From assembly GCF_943373825.1 (NCBI RefSeq), contig NZ_CALSBP010000001.1:992001-1056000 (forward strand): a DNA stretch of 64,000 nt, in the 5' to 3' direction. Every line of letters starts with the position of its first letter. Within the stretch, counting starts at the first letter, position 1. This document shows positions 26,504 through 35,288 of the stretch, in pieces. The stretch comes from Aquimarina spinulae (lineage in GTDB: Bacteria; Bacteroidota; Bacteroidia; Flavobacteriales; Flavobacteriaceae). The position numbers and the translations under genes are program-made. The notes under the pieces are model-generated. The model searched no databases and was not told the origin of the DNA. It saw only the letters and a program-made list of their open reading frames with translations.

Positions 26504-27544
26504 ATGAATGTGAAGAAAAAAGACATAAGAACCTTAACTAAAGATCAGTTACGGCTTTTCTTTGAAGAAAATGGAGATAAATCTTTTAGAGGAAATCAGG
26601 TTTATGAATGGCTATGGAGTAAAGGGGCTCATAGTTTTAATGACATGACCAATATTTCTAAAGCCACTCGAAAAATACTGGAGGAAAATTTTGTAATCAA
26701 TCATATTCAGGTTGATCAAATGCAACGAAGTACAGATGGTACAATTAAAAATGCAGTAAAATTGCATGATGGATTAATAGTAGAATCAGTACTAATTCCT
26801 ACTCCGACCAGAACTACAGCTTGTGTGTCTTCGCAAGTTGGATGTAGCTTGGATTGCAAGTTCTGTGCAACAGCTCGATTAAAAAGGATGAGAAACCTTA
26901 ATCCCGATGAGATTTATGATCAGGTAATGGCTATAGATAAAGAAAGTCGACTATACCATAATCGCCCTTTATCAAATATTGTATTTATGGGTATGGGAGA
27001 GCCTTTAATGAACTATAATAACGTATTGAAAGCTATTGATAAAATCACTTCTCCCGATGGGTTAGCAATGTCTCCAAAAAGAATCACATTATCTACTTCT
27101 GGTGTGCCTAAAATGATTAAAAAAATGGCAGATGATGAGGTGAAATTTAAATTAGCAGTTTCATTACATTCTGCAATAGATGAAATAAGAACATCAATAA
27201 TGCCTTTTAATGAAACATTTCCACTTGTAGATCTTAAAGAAGCGTTAGAATATTGGTACCAAAAAACAAAAAGTAAGATCACTTATGAGTATGTGGTTTG
27301 GAAAGGGATAAATGATAGAAAGGAAGATATAGAAGCTTTGATACGATTCTGTTCTTATGTTCCATGTAAAGTAAATTTAATAGAATATAACCCAATAGAT
27401 GATGGAGCATTTCAACAAGCATCAAACAAAGCAATTGAAAACTATATTCATGCGCTAGAATCTCATGGTATTGTTATTAATGTTCGTCGCAGTCGCGGAA
27501 AAGATATAGACGCAGCTTGTGGTCAGTTAGCTAACAAATCATAG
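26504..27544 (+). CDS. rlmN: 23S rRNA (adenine2503-C2)-methyltransferase, radical SAM
   Basis: 346 residues from ATG 26504; the longer frame from 26435 runs back through the terminator and is rejected. It methylates A2503 of 23S rRNA and A37 of some tRNAs. The radical SAM cluster CSLDCKFCATA (CxxxCxxC) is intact, as are GMGEPLMNYN, the LAVSLHSA segment, and the C-terminal Cys in RGKDIDAACGQL that forms the RNA adduct. A perfect -7 box TACTTTTG lies at 26488-26495, so the mRNA is nearly leaderless. Confidence 0.95.
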   Translation: MNVKKKDIRTLTKDQLRLFFEENGDKSFRGNQVYEWLWSKGAHSFNDMTNISKATRKILEENFVINHIQVDQMQRSTDGTIKNAVKLHDGLIVESVLIPTPTRTTACVSSQVGCSLDCKFCATARLKRMRNLNPDEIYDQVMAIDKESRLYHNRPLSNIVFMGMGEPLMNYNNVLKAIDKITSPDGLAMSPKRITLSTSGVPKMIKKMADDEVKFKLAVSLHSAIDEIRTSIMPFNETFPLVDLKEALEYWYQKTKSKITYEYVVWKGINDRKEDIEALIRFCSYVPCKVNLIEYNPIDDGAFQQASNKAIENYIHALESHGIVINVRRSRGKDIDAACGQLANKS

Positions 27545-27668
27545 AACTACTCCTTATATTTATTAAATTAAAGGTAATATTCTTGATATATAACAATATC
27601 GGTTTCAAAGAAAAACTATTTTACGTTATCTTCGCGTTACTATAGAAAACAGAATCAAGTACAGCATA

Positions 27669-28646
27669 TTGAAAGTTGTAGAACAAATAAAATTACCGAT
27701 CATTGATGAAATGGAACTTTTTGAGCAAAAGTTTTCAGAATCAATGACCTCTAAGGTAGCCTTACTCAATAGAATTACACATTATATTGTAAATAGAAAA
27801 GGTAAGCAGATGCGACCTATGTTCGTTTTTCTGGTCTCTAAAATGGTATCTGGAGGAGAAGTAAACGAACGAACATATCGGGGAGCTTCGGTAATAGAAT
27901 TGATTCATACTGCAACTTTGGTTCATGATGATGTCGTAGATGACTCTAATCAAAGGCGAGGCTTCTTTTCTATTAATGCCTTATGGAAAAACAAAATAGC
28001 AGTTTTGGTAGGGGATTATCTATTGTCAAAAGGATTGTTACTTTCTATTGATTATGGAGATTTTGATCTTCTAAAAATTATTTCGGTAGCAGTAAGAGAA
28101 ATGAGTGAAGGAGAACTGTTACAAATCGAAAAAGCTAGAAATCTTGATATCACAGAAGAGATATATTATGAGATCATCCGCCAGAAAACGGCAACATTAA
28201 TAGCAGCTTGTTGTAGCTTGGGAGCTTGTTCTGTAGCTCCGGATTCTGATGATGTTGAAAAAATGAGAAAATTTGGAGAACTCATCGGAATGGCTTTTCA
28301 GATTAAAGATGATTTATTTGATTATGGTGATACAGCCATAGGAAAACCCACCGGGATTGATATTAAAGAGCAAAAAATGACACTCCCTCTTATCTACACA
28401 CTAAATCATTGCACTAAAGAAAAAAAGAAGTGGCTTATTAACTCGGTAAAAAATCATAATAAAGATAAAAAAAGAGTTAAAGAAGTTATAGACTTTGTAA
28501 AAATAAGTGGAGGATTGGAGTACGCCATTAAAATAATGCATCAATTTAAAAATGAAGCACTTTCCATCTTATCAGAATATCCGGATTCAGATTACAAATC
28601 TTCTTTAGAACTTATGGTTGATTATGTTATTGACCGAAAAAAATAA
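27669..28646 (+). CDS. Polyprenyl diphosphate synthase
   Basis: 325 residues, trans-isoprenyl diphosphate synthase fold. The first Asp-rich motif is DDVVDDSNQRRG, the second DDLFDYGD, and GKQMRPMF and GDYLLSKG are typical. It elongates farnesyl or geranyl diphosphate with IPP, most likely to the long chain used for menaquinone; chain length is not readable by eye. The start is TTG 27669 (MKVVEQIK), which I believe matches relatives; ATG 27714 would cut conserved residues. TATCTTCG at 27627-27634 is one base off a -7 box. Confidence 0.9.
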   Translation: MKVVEQIKLPIIDEMELFEQKFSESMTSKVALLNRITHYIVNRKGKQMRPMFVFLVSKMVSGGEVNERTYRGASVIELIHTATLVHDDVVDDSNQRRGFFSINALWKNKIAVLVGDYLLSKGLLLSIDYGDFDLLKIISVAVREMSEGELLQIEKARNLDITEEIYYEIIRQKTATLIAACCSLGACSVAPDSDDVEKMRKFGELIGMAFQIKDDLFDYGDTAIGKPTGIDIKEQKMTLPLIYTLNHCTKEKKKWLINSVKNHNKDKKRVKEVIDFVKISGGLEYAIKIMHQFKNEALSILSEYPDSDYKSSLELMVDYVIDRKK

Positions 28647-28829
28647 TTAGAGGCTTTTTAGTATTAAAAAAACGGTATGCAATAGGCGTATAATGAGTTT
28701 CTTAAGAAAGAAAGGTGTCAATTAATTCTAAATATTTATAATACAACATTAATTATTTTAAATACGAGGCAACCTTTTTATTTTTATTCTCGTCTATGTA
28801 AATAGAAGATCTAATTAATCGATTTTATA

Positions 28830-29399
28830 TTGAAAGTTATTCAATTTTATAAAAGTGAAACCCAACTCATTAAAAGGGCAGCAAAGCAATATCGTGATGC
28901 ACAGCATCAGTTATACAATAAGTATGCGCCCAAAATGCTTAGTGTGTGCAGGCGATATATTAAGGATATTCATTTTGCGGAAGAAGTAATGCTTGGCGGG
29001 TTTTTAAAAGTTTTTATGAATTTGAATAAATTTAAATTCGAAGGAAGTTTTGAAGGATGGGTACGAAGAATTATGGTTAATGAATCGATCTCTTTTTTAA
29101 GAAAAGAAAAACAAGTTCTTTTTACAGAAGAAATAACAAGCTATACCGAAGAATCCTGGAACAATATTAATACAGAATTAGAAATAGACCAGATTCAGGA
29201 GCTAATAGATAGTTTGCCAGAAGGATATAGAATGGTATTTGTATTATATGCTATAGAAGGATACAAGCATAGCGAGATAGCTAAAATGCTAGAGATTTCT
29301 GAAAGTACTTCAAAATCTCAACTATTTAAAGCTAGGAAAACGTTACAACAAAAGTTAAATCAACAAAATAAGATAAATAATGGCGCCATTGAAATTTGA
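28830..29399 (+). CDS. ECF-type RNA polymerase sigma factor
   Basis: 189 residues starting at TTG. Region 2 is LYNKYAPKMLSVCRRYIKDIHFAEEVMLGGFLKVF with SFEGWVRRIMVNESISFLRK, and region 4 is LPEGYRMVFVLYAIEGYKHSEIAKMLEISESTSKSQLFKARKTL. It overlaps the next gene, a membrane anti-sigma-like protein, by 20 bases; a barrel protein follows. The three together suggest an envelope-responsive switch. Confidence 0.92.
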   Translation: MKVIQFYKSETQLIKRAAKQYRDAQHQLYNKYAPKMLSVCRRYIKDIHFAEEVMLGGFLKVFMNLNKFKFEGSFEGWVRRIMVNESISFLRKEKQVLFTEEITSYTEESWNNINTELEIDQIQELIDSLPEGYRMVFVLYAIEGYKHSEIAKMLEISESTSKSQLFKARKTLQQKLNQQNKINNGAIEI

Positions 29400-30198
29400 G
29401 GAAAAGATGAAAGAAAAGCTGGAGCAACGCGCTATAAAGCCTTCAAGTGATTCTTGGGAGCGATTAACAACGCAGTTAGATAGCGCAAGAAAACAAAAAA
29501 AAGAAAGTAAAAAAATTCAATGGTATGGTGTCGCAGCAATTTTTGTTGGAATTTTGATTCTGACTTCAATACTGATGAACCAAAATCCGATTTCAGAACA
29601 AGATAATACTCAATTTGTTGATAACAATAATGAGATTATTAAAAATGAAAATACTGAGGTAGTTGAAAATAAGGATACACAACAAAAAGTTATAGAGAAA
29701 AGTAATTCTAAAGCTTTTGAAGAAAATCCAATATCGAATAATATTGTGACATCCTCTCTTAAAAAAGAAAATCTTAAAAAGAAAAATGTTGCCTCAGAAA
29801 TAATACATGAGGATAAGACTGCCAAAAAGATGTTAGGAAATAGGAACTATGATACTGAGTTAGCAGAAAATGATAAAAATGCCAATACGATTAAAAACAA
29901 AATTTTACCTGTAGATTCTTTGATTATTGAAGATAAGGTAGCGGGAGTAGTGGCGCAAATTCAAGAGCTTCAAAAAAACAATACTCAAGTGACCGATGAT
30001 GAAATCAATAGGTTATTGCTAAAAGCTCAACGAGAAATTTCAACAGAAAAAATATTAAAATCTAGTACAGTGAGTGCATCAAATCTTCTACAGGATGTAG
30101 AGGCAGAACTTGATGAGACTTTTAAACAACGTGTTTTTGAAGCGCTTAAAACAGGTTTCCAGAAAGTTAAAACAGCGGTAGTAGAAAGGGATAATTAA
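29380..30198 (+). CDS. Anti-sigma-like single-pass membrane protein
   Basis: 272 residues. The N-terminal cytoplasmic part (~50 residues, FEEKMKEKLEQRAIKPSSDSWERL) precedes one membrane helix (WYGVAAIFVGILILTSILM), then a long, low-complexity Asn/Lys/Glu periplasmic region. The WERL segment and the overlap with the ECF sigma gene are typical of flavobacterial anti-sigma factors. No zinc-binding motif is present. Confidence 0.75.
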   Translation: MAPLKFEEKMKEKLEQRAIKPSSDSWERLTTQLDSARKQKKESKKIQWYGVAAIFVGILILTSILMNQNPISEQDNTQFVDNNNEIIKNENTEVVENKDTQQKVIEKSNSKAFEENPISNNIVTSSLKKENLKKKNVASEIIHEDKTAKKMLGNRNYDTELAENDKNANTIKNKILPVDSLIIEDKVAGVVAQIQELQKNNTQVTDDEINRLLLKAQREISTEKILKSSTVSASNLLQDVEAELDETFKQRVFEALKTGFQKVKTAVVERDN

Positions 30199-30222
30199 AA
30201 TCATTCATCAATCAAATAATCC

Positions 30223-30252
30223 GTAATCTCCCTGGTATACTAGGGAGATTAC
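30223..30252. other. Perfect hairpin between anti-sigma and barrel genes
   Basis: GTAATCTCCCT (30223-30233) and AGGGAGATTAC (30242-30252) form an 11-bp perfect stem with an 8-base loop. No T run follows on either strand, so simple termination is not indicated; an RNA processing or stability site that sets different levels of the two genes is possible. Confidence 0.55.
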
Positions 30253-30269
30253 AAATAAAATTCAAAAAA

Positions 30270-31313
30270 ATGAAGACGATAGTTACAATAGCTACATTTG
30301 TGGCCATGGCACTTTTTGCCCAATTGTCAAGTGCACAGGAAGTAAGTGATAATAATGTAATAGAGAAATTGAAACAGCAGAAAGAACGTGTTATTAATGC
30401 TGAAAAAGAAGCATTAAAAAAGGAAGTAGAAGAAATTAATGAAAAGCTGGTAAATGAAGAAATAACCAAAGAAGATGCGCAAAAACTTAAAGAAGAAGTT
30501 GCTAAGTTACATGCTCTTAATATTGAAAATAGGATAGCTATTATAGAAAATAAAATTGCACTTTTGGAGCGCAATGAGGGGGATGCTATTGAATTTTTAG
30601 AAAAAGATCTGGAGTACAACTTTACTTTCTTAGGGTTTAATTTTGGATCTGATAAAGACAGAAAAATACCATATGATAGGCGTACGACGTCAAATTTAGT
30701 AATTGCTTTTGGACTTAACAATGCAATGGTAGATGGGCAATCATTGGATGATTCTGATTATAAAATTTCTGGAAGTAGGTTTTTTGAAATTGGGTGGGCC
30801 TGGAAAACAAGAGTGTTTAAAAATACCAACTTCCTAAGAATTAAATATGGGATCTCATATACTTCTAATGGTTTAAAACCTACAGATAATAGATATTTTG
30901 TAGAAAATGGTAATCAAACGACATTAGAAGAATTTAGAGTAGAATTGGATAAATCCAAATTTAGAATGGATAACCTTGTGGTTCCTGTACATTTTGAATT
31001 TGGTCCGTCAAAAGTAACAGAGACAGAAAAGAGTATACGATATTCTACTACAAATAGATTTAGAATCGGCTTGGGAGGGTATGCCGGAGTAAATATAAGT
31101 ACTCGCCAAAAATTAAAATATAAAGAAAATGGCGATCGCGTTAAAGATAAAATTAAAAGAGATTATAACACCAGTGATCTAATATATGGATTAAGTGGAT
31201 ATATTGGCTTTGGAGATATGTCTATATACATTAAGTACGATCTGTCTCCAATTTTTAAAAATGCAGAGATTGAACAAAATAATGTGTCGTTAGGATTACG
31301 TTTTGACTTTTAA
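30270..31313 (+). CDS. Outer-membrane beta-barrel protein with N-terminal coiled coil
   Basis: 347 residues. A signal peptide (MKTIVTIATFVAMALFAQLSSAQ) is followed by a charged helix of ~80 residues (KLKQQKERVINAEKEALKKEVEEINEKL ...), likely a coiled coil facing the periplasm, and then a barrel of alternating strands ending in NVSLGLRFDF. It is the third gene after the ECF sigma/anti-sigma pair. It may be the target or sensor of that system; the specific function is unknown. Confidence 0.78.
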   Translation: MKTIVTIATFVAMALFAQLSSAQEVSDNNVIEKLKQQKERVINAEKEALKKEVEEINEKLVNEEITKEDAQKLKEEVAKLHALNIENRIAIIENKIALLERNEGDAIEFLEKDLEYNFTFLGFNFGSDKDRKIPYDRRTTSNLVIAFGLNNAMVDGQSLDDSDYKISGSRFFEIGWAWKTRVFKNTNFLRIKYGISYTSNGLKPTDNRYFVENGNQTTLEEFRVELDKSKFRMDNLVVPVHFEFGPSKVTETEKSIRYSTTNRFRIGLGGYAGVNISTRQKLKYKENGDRVKDKIKRDYNTSDLIYGLSGYIGFGDMSIYIKYDLSPIFKNAEIEQNNVSLGLRFDF

Positions 31314-31828
31314 TCGATGAATAAATTGATGCGGTTACCCGTATATTTTGTGAAATTACTGGACTATAATAGATAAAATAGTTTTTTGTTAATAAAGTAG
31401 GAGCAAGTAATGATTATTTTAAAAGAGCGATATGAATATATCGCTCTTTTATTTTTTTTACCTCATAAGCTGTTTGAGTTATGATTCTCACACCTTTATT
31501 TAACAGCTACCCTATCAAATCGATATGCTAGACGTTTATATTTTTTTGTTAAATAATTTACTAATAATGAATATTTGTTAAATATATAAATAAAAGCATT
31601 ACCCTTAAATTAATTATGGTTTTAACGTAACCATTTGAATGTAAGTATTTTATGACAATTTATTTTTTTGTTTCTAGATGAAATATTCTATATTTATCCA
31701 AGTCATAATTGAAATAATTCTTTCCAAAATTTTAATAACGATTCTACATTTTTTGCCTCAAAATGTTAATCGTTACTACTTATGCTGAAATTGGTATAAA
31801 ACCGAACAATTAACCAAATTTCACTCAT
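31314..31828. other. 515-base intergenic region
   Basis: Apart from the terminator at 31421-31460, this very AT-rich stretch shows no ORF of interest, no repeat and no convincing promoter by eye. The ~370 bases before the T9SS gene may be its regulatory region. Confidence 0.5.
31421..31460 (+). terminator. Terminator after the sigma / barrel operon
   Basis: AAAAGAGCGATA (31421-31432) pairs perfectly over 12 bases with TATCGCTCTTTT (31439-31450), then ATTTTTTTTA. It lies 108 bases after the barrel gene. Confidence 0.88.
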
Positions 31829-34800
31829 ATGAAAACTAAATTTTTTTATCTAACATTATTTGTGTTTTGCAGCTTCGGGCTGCTTGCTCAAAAGGGAACT
31901 CCCGTAAAAGCTAACTCTGTAAGTGAATCAGCTTACAAAAGGGATATCCCAGCATTTTCTAAAATGAAAAACATTATTTCTGCTAAAGGGCTTGACCATG
32001 TCGCTCCGCGTAAACGTAGAGGAAGTAATACTTTCGTTCCAGGAAAAGGTTTCCCTCGGGGAAATGATCCGCTTATCGAGCAACAAAAAAGTGCTCGTAA
32101 AATGGCAGTTCGAGCTCCAGTAGCATCTTTTGATGCTCATGTAGGAACTGTATTAAATGATGCAACAGGGGCAATTGGCCCTAATCATTATGTGTATGCA
32201 TTTAACTCTGGTTTTGGTATCCTCGATAGAACGGGTAACGTTCTATTGGCTGAAGCCTCTTTAGGAACCTTGTTTCCTGGGGAAACATTAGGAGATCCAG
32301 TGGTGGTATATGATAACTTCGCCGATAGATTTATTATCATGGAGTTTAGTAACTCACCAAATGGATTTTTAATAGCAGTCTGTAAAGGACCAGATCCAGT
32401 AAATGATGGATGGTCTACCTATAGATTTAATACGGGAACATTTCCTGATTATGAAAAATTATCTATCTGGAATGATGGATACTACATTACTGCAAATAAA
32501 GATCAAAATGCTCCGGATACTAATGATGTTGTATTTGTGGTAGAACGAGATAAGATGATTGCAGGAGAAACAACCGCCCAAATGGTAAGTTTTCCATTGC
32601 CAGGAGCAGAAACCAATGGGTTTTATAGTCCAGGTGGATTTAATGCTACAGGTACAACACTTCCTCCGGCAGGTGTAGGTTGTTCTATAGTGTACATGCA
32701 AGATGATAGCTGGTCTGGGATTTCAACAGATCACTTAAAGGTATGGACAACCAGTGTAAACTGGACGACTCCAGCGAATTCTACAATTTCACAACCGCAA
32801 TCGATCAATACAACACCTTTTGATAGTGTGTTTGATAATGGATCTTTTCAAAACCTTGATGAACCAGGTAGTGGGCCAGACATAGATGCATTACAGGCAA
32901 CTATGATGTATATGACAAACTATAGACGTTTTGGTACTCATAACTCTGTGGTAATGAATTTTGTGGTAGACTTAGATGGTAATGATAGTTTAGCTGGTAT
33001 TCGTTGGTATGAACTTCGCCAAACTGCAGATGGGCAACCATGGACTATTTATCAAGAAGGTACATATACACAACCAGATGGGCTTAGTGCTTTTTGTGGA
33101 AGTATTGCTCAGGATTCACAAGGTAATATCGGGTTAGCATATACAGTAGTAAGCACTAGTGTATATACTTCATTACGATACACTGGTCGATTAGCTAGTG
33201 ATCCGGTAGGAACGATGACTGTTGCAGAACAGGTTTCTGCAGATGGAGATAGCCAAAATAATAGAGGTGATGGTCGTTACGGAGATTATGGTCAAATGAC
33301 TATTGATCCATTAGATGATAAAACTTTCTGGCATATTAGTGAGTATATGAAAGGACCAGCTCCTAATGTGAGAAAGAGTCATGTTGTAGCTTTTAGAATT
33401 GAACCAGATACTCCAGATACAGAAGCTCCTACAGCTCCTGCTAATCTAACTGCATCTAATACTACTGATGTTTCTACTTCATTGAACTGGGACGCATCTA
33501 CTGATAATATAGGAGTTACTGGATATGACGTATATCAAGATGGTACGGTAGTGGCAACTGTGGCTACAACTACAGCAGATATTACTGGGTTAACAGCAAG
33601 TACCTCTTATGATTTCTCTGTAAAAGCAAAAGATGCAGCAGGAAATGAATCTGTTGCAAGCGCAACAATTACTGTTACTACAGTTGCACCAGATACTCAG
33701 GCGCCAACTGTACCCGCAAATTTAACAGCATCTAATACTTCGGCAGGTCAAACAACCTTAAACTGGGATGCATCTACGGATAATGTGGGTGTTGCAGGAT
33801 ATGATGTATTACAAGACGGAGCAGTAGTTGCTACTGTAACCGCTACAACTAATATAGTAACTGGACTTTCTCCTGAGACTACATATGAGTTTAAGGTGTT
33901 AGCTAAAGATGCTGCCGGAAATGAATCAGCTACCAGTACACCAATAAGTGTAACTACTCTAGCTGCAACAGGGTGTTTAAATGGAGTTGCTGTTCCATAT
34001 AGTGAAAGTTTTGAAAGTGATTTTGGAGGATGGACACAAGCATCAGGAGATGATCTGGACTGGTCAAGAGATTCTGGTGGTACACCTTCTAATAATACAG
34101 GACCTTCAAGTGCAGATGATGGATCAACTTATATTTATGTTGAAGCATCTGGAAATGGTACTGGATACCCAAACAAGAGAGCAATTCTTAATTCTCCTTG
34201 TGTTGACCTTAGTGGTGCTACAGCGGCTATATTTTCATTTAGATATCATATGTATGGTGCTACCAATTTTGGATCACTAGATGTTGAAGCGAGTAATGAT
34301 GATGGTGCAACCTGGACAAGTATTTGGAACCAAAGCGGAAACCAGGGGAACTCATGGCAAACAGCTACAATAGATTTGGCAGCGTATCTTGGGGTTGGAC
34401 TACAATTACGATTTAATCGTGTAACTGGGAATACCTGGCAAGCCGATGCAGCAATAGATAAAATATCACTTACTAGTGATACTGCAGGAAATTGTGCTAC
34501 TGGTGATTTATCATTAAGTATAACATTTGATAACTATCCAGAAGAAACTTCTTGGACATTGACCGATGCAGGAGGTACAACCGTGGCTTCAAAAAGTTAT
34601 TCTACGGCAAATCCAGATGGGTCTACCGTTACAGAAACTATTAGTGCACCAGCTTCAGGAAGTTATACATTTACAATTTCTGATTCTTTTGGAGACGGAA
34701 TTTGCTGTTCTTATGGTAATGGCTCTTACACATTATCAAGTAGTGCAGGTGCAATTGCATCAGGAGGAGAATTCACAAATTCTGACGCTACAGAGTTTTG

Positions 34801-35092
34801 TGTTCAAGGATCAAGTGTAAGGCTGGATACTTATGAATTAACAGATGTTAACTCAAATGACAAACGATTTATGTTGTATCCAAACCCAACTAATGGTATT
34901 TTAAATATATCAGTTGGTAAGACACCAATCCAAAAACTAGAGATTTTCTCTATGTTTGGTCAAAAAGTTCGTAGCATTGATGACCAGGGAATTAAGCAAA
35001 TCGATGTAAGTAATCTTACTGCAGGGACTTATTTTGCAAGAATTACTGCTAAAGAAACTATTGTTACAAGAAGTTTTATTGTAGCAAAATAA
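31829..35092 (+). CDS. T9SS-secreted fibronectin type III surface protein
   Basis: 1087 residues. Signal peptide (KTKFFYLTLFVFCSFGLLAQ); a large N-terminal domain (~residues 100-525) with no family recognised; two tandem Fn3 repeats (~530-620 and ~625-715), each opening with the APT.PANLTASNT pattern and NWDASTDN; a MAM-like domain (~718-885, starting YSESFESDFGGWTQASGDDLDW); a small domain with DSFGDGICCSYGNGSY; and a C-terminal type A sorting signal (FMLYPNPTNGILNISV ... GTYFARI). It is exported through the type IX system and probably attached to the surface, perhaps as an adhesin or enzyme. Substrate unknown. Confidence 0.85.
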   Translation: MKTKFFYLTLFVFCSFGLLAQKGTPVKANSVSESAYKRDIPAFSKMKNIISAKGLDHVAPRKRRGSNTFVPGKGFPRGNDPLIEQQKSARKMAVRAPVASFDAHVGTVLNDATGAIGPNHYVYAFNSGFGILDRTGNVLLAEASLGTLFPGETLGDPVVVYDNFADRFIIMEFSNSPNGFLIAVCKGPDPVNDGWSTYRFNTGTFPDYEKLSIWNDGYYITANKDQNAPDTNDVVFVVERDKMIAGETTAQMVSFPLPGAETNGFYSPGGFNATGTTLPPAGVGCSIVYMQDDSWSGISTDHLKVWTTSVNWTTPANSTISQPQSINTTPFDSVFDNGSFQNLDEPGSGPDIDALQATMMYMTNYRRFGTHNSVVMNFVVDLDGNDSLAGIRWYELRQTADGQPWTIYQEGTYTQPDGLSAFCGSIAQDSQGNIGLAYTVVSTSVYTSLRYTGRLASDPVGTMTVAEQVSADGDSQNNRGDGRYGDYGQMTIDPLDDKTFWHISEYMKGPAPNVRKSHVVAFRIEPDTPDTEAPTAPANLTASNTTDVSTSLNWDASTDNIGVTGYDVYQDGTVVATVATTTADITGLTASTSYDFSVKAKDAAGNESVASATITVTTVAPDTQAPTVPANLTASNTSAGQTTLNWDASTDNVGVAGYDVLQDGAVVATVTATTNIVTGLSPETTYEFKVLAKDAAGNESATSTPISVTTLAATGCLNGVAVPYSESFESDFGGWTQASGDDLDWSRDSGGTPSNNTGPSSADDGSTYIYVEASGNGTGYPNKRAILNSPCVDLSGATAAIFSFRYHMYGATNFGSLDVEASNDDGATWTSIWNQSGNQGNSWQTATIDLAAYLGVGLQLRFNRVTGNTWQADAAIDKISLTSDTAGNCATGDLSLSITFDNYPEETSWTLTDAGGTTVASKSYSTANPDGSTVTETISAPASGSYTFTISDSFGDGICCSYGNGSYTLSSSAGAIASGGEFTNSDATEFCVQGSSVRLDTYELTDVNSNDKRFMLYPNPTNGILNISVGKTPIQKLEIFSMFGQKVRSIDDQGIKQIDVSNLTAGTYFARITAKETIVTRSFIVAK

Positions 35093-35114
35093 TTTCTGAA
35101 CAAAACTAATTATT

Positions 35115-35148
35115 AAGAGGCTGTCTTTTTTAGGCAGCCTCTTTTTTT
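35115..35148 (+). terminator. Terminator after the T9SS surface protein
   Basis: AAGAGGCTGTC (35115-35125) pairs with GGCAGCCTCTT (35133-35143) with one wobble, followed by TTTTT. It lies 22 bases after the stop codon. Confidence 0.85.
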
Positions 35149-35288
35149 ATTAAATAAAGAAGAGGACAGTGTCTCAGGAATTATATTATTTTTGCGTTGA
35201 GCTTGTCAATATAGATAAAGACAAACTTTTGTAGTAGGATTCTCAATAAAGTGCTTACTGCTCAATATTAATTATATAATACCAGATA

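Noticed and set aside
30212..30721. 169-codon minus-strand ORF opposite the barrel gene
   Set aside because: It is antisense to a well-supported signal-peptide/coiled-coil gene, has a Ser/Phe-rich shadow composition and no recognisable domain.
33420..33960. Repeated DNA in the surface protein gene as a possible mobile or tandem repeat element
   Set aside because: It corresponds to two homologous Fn3 domains in the same frame, an ordinary domain duplication.
33981..34280. 99-codon plus-strand ORF inside the T9SS protein gene
   Set aside because: Alternate frame of the MAM-like region; the main frame shows clear domains and the composition here (Leu/Gln/Met rich) is that of a frame-shifted shadow.
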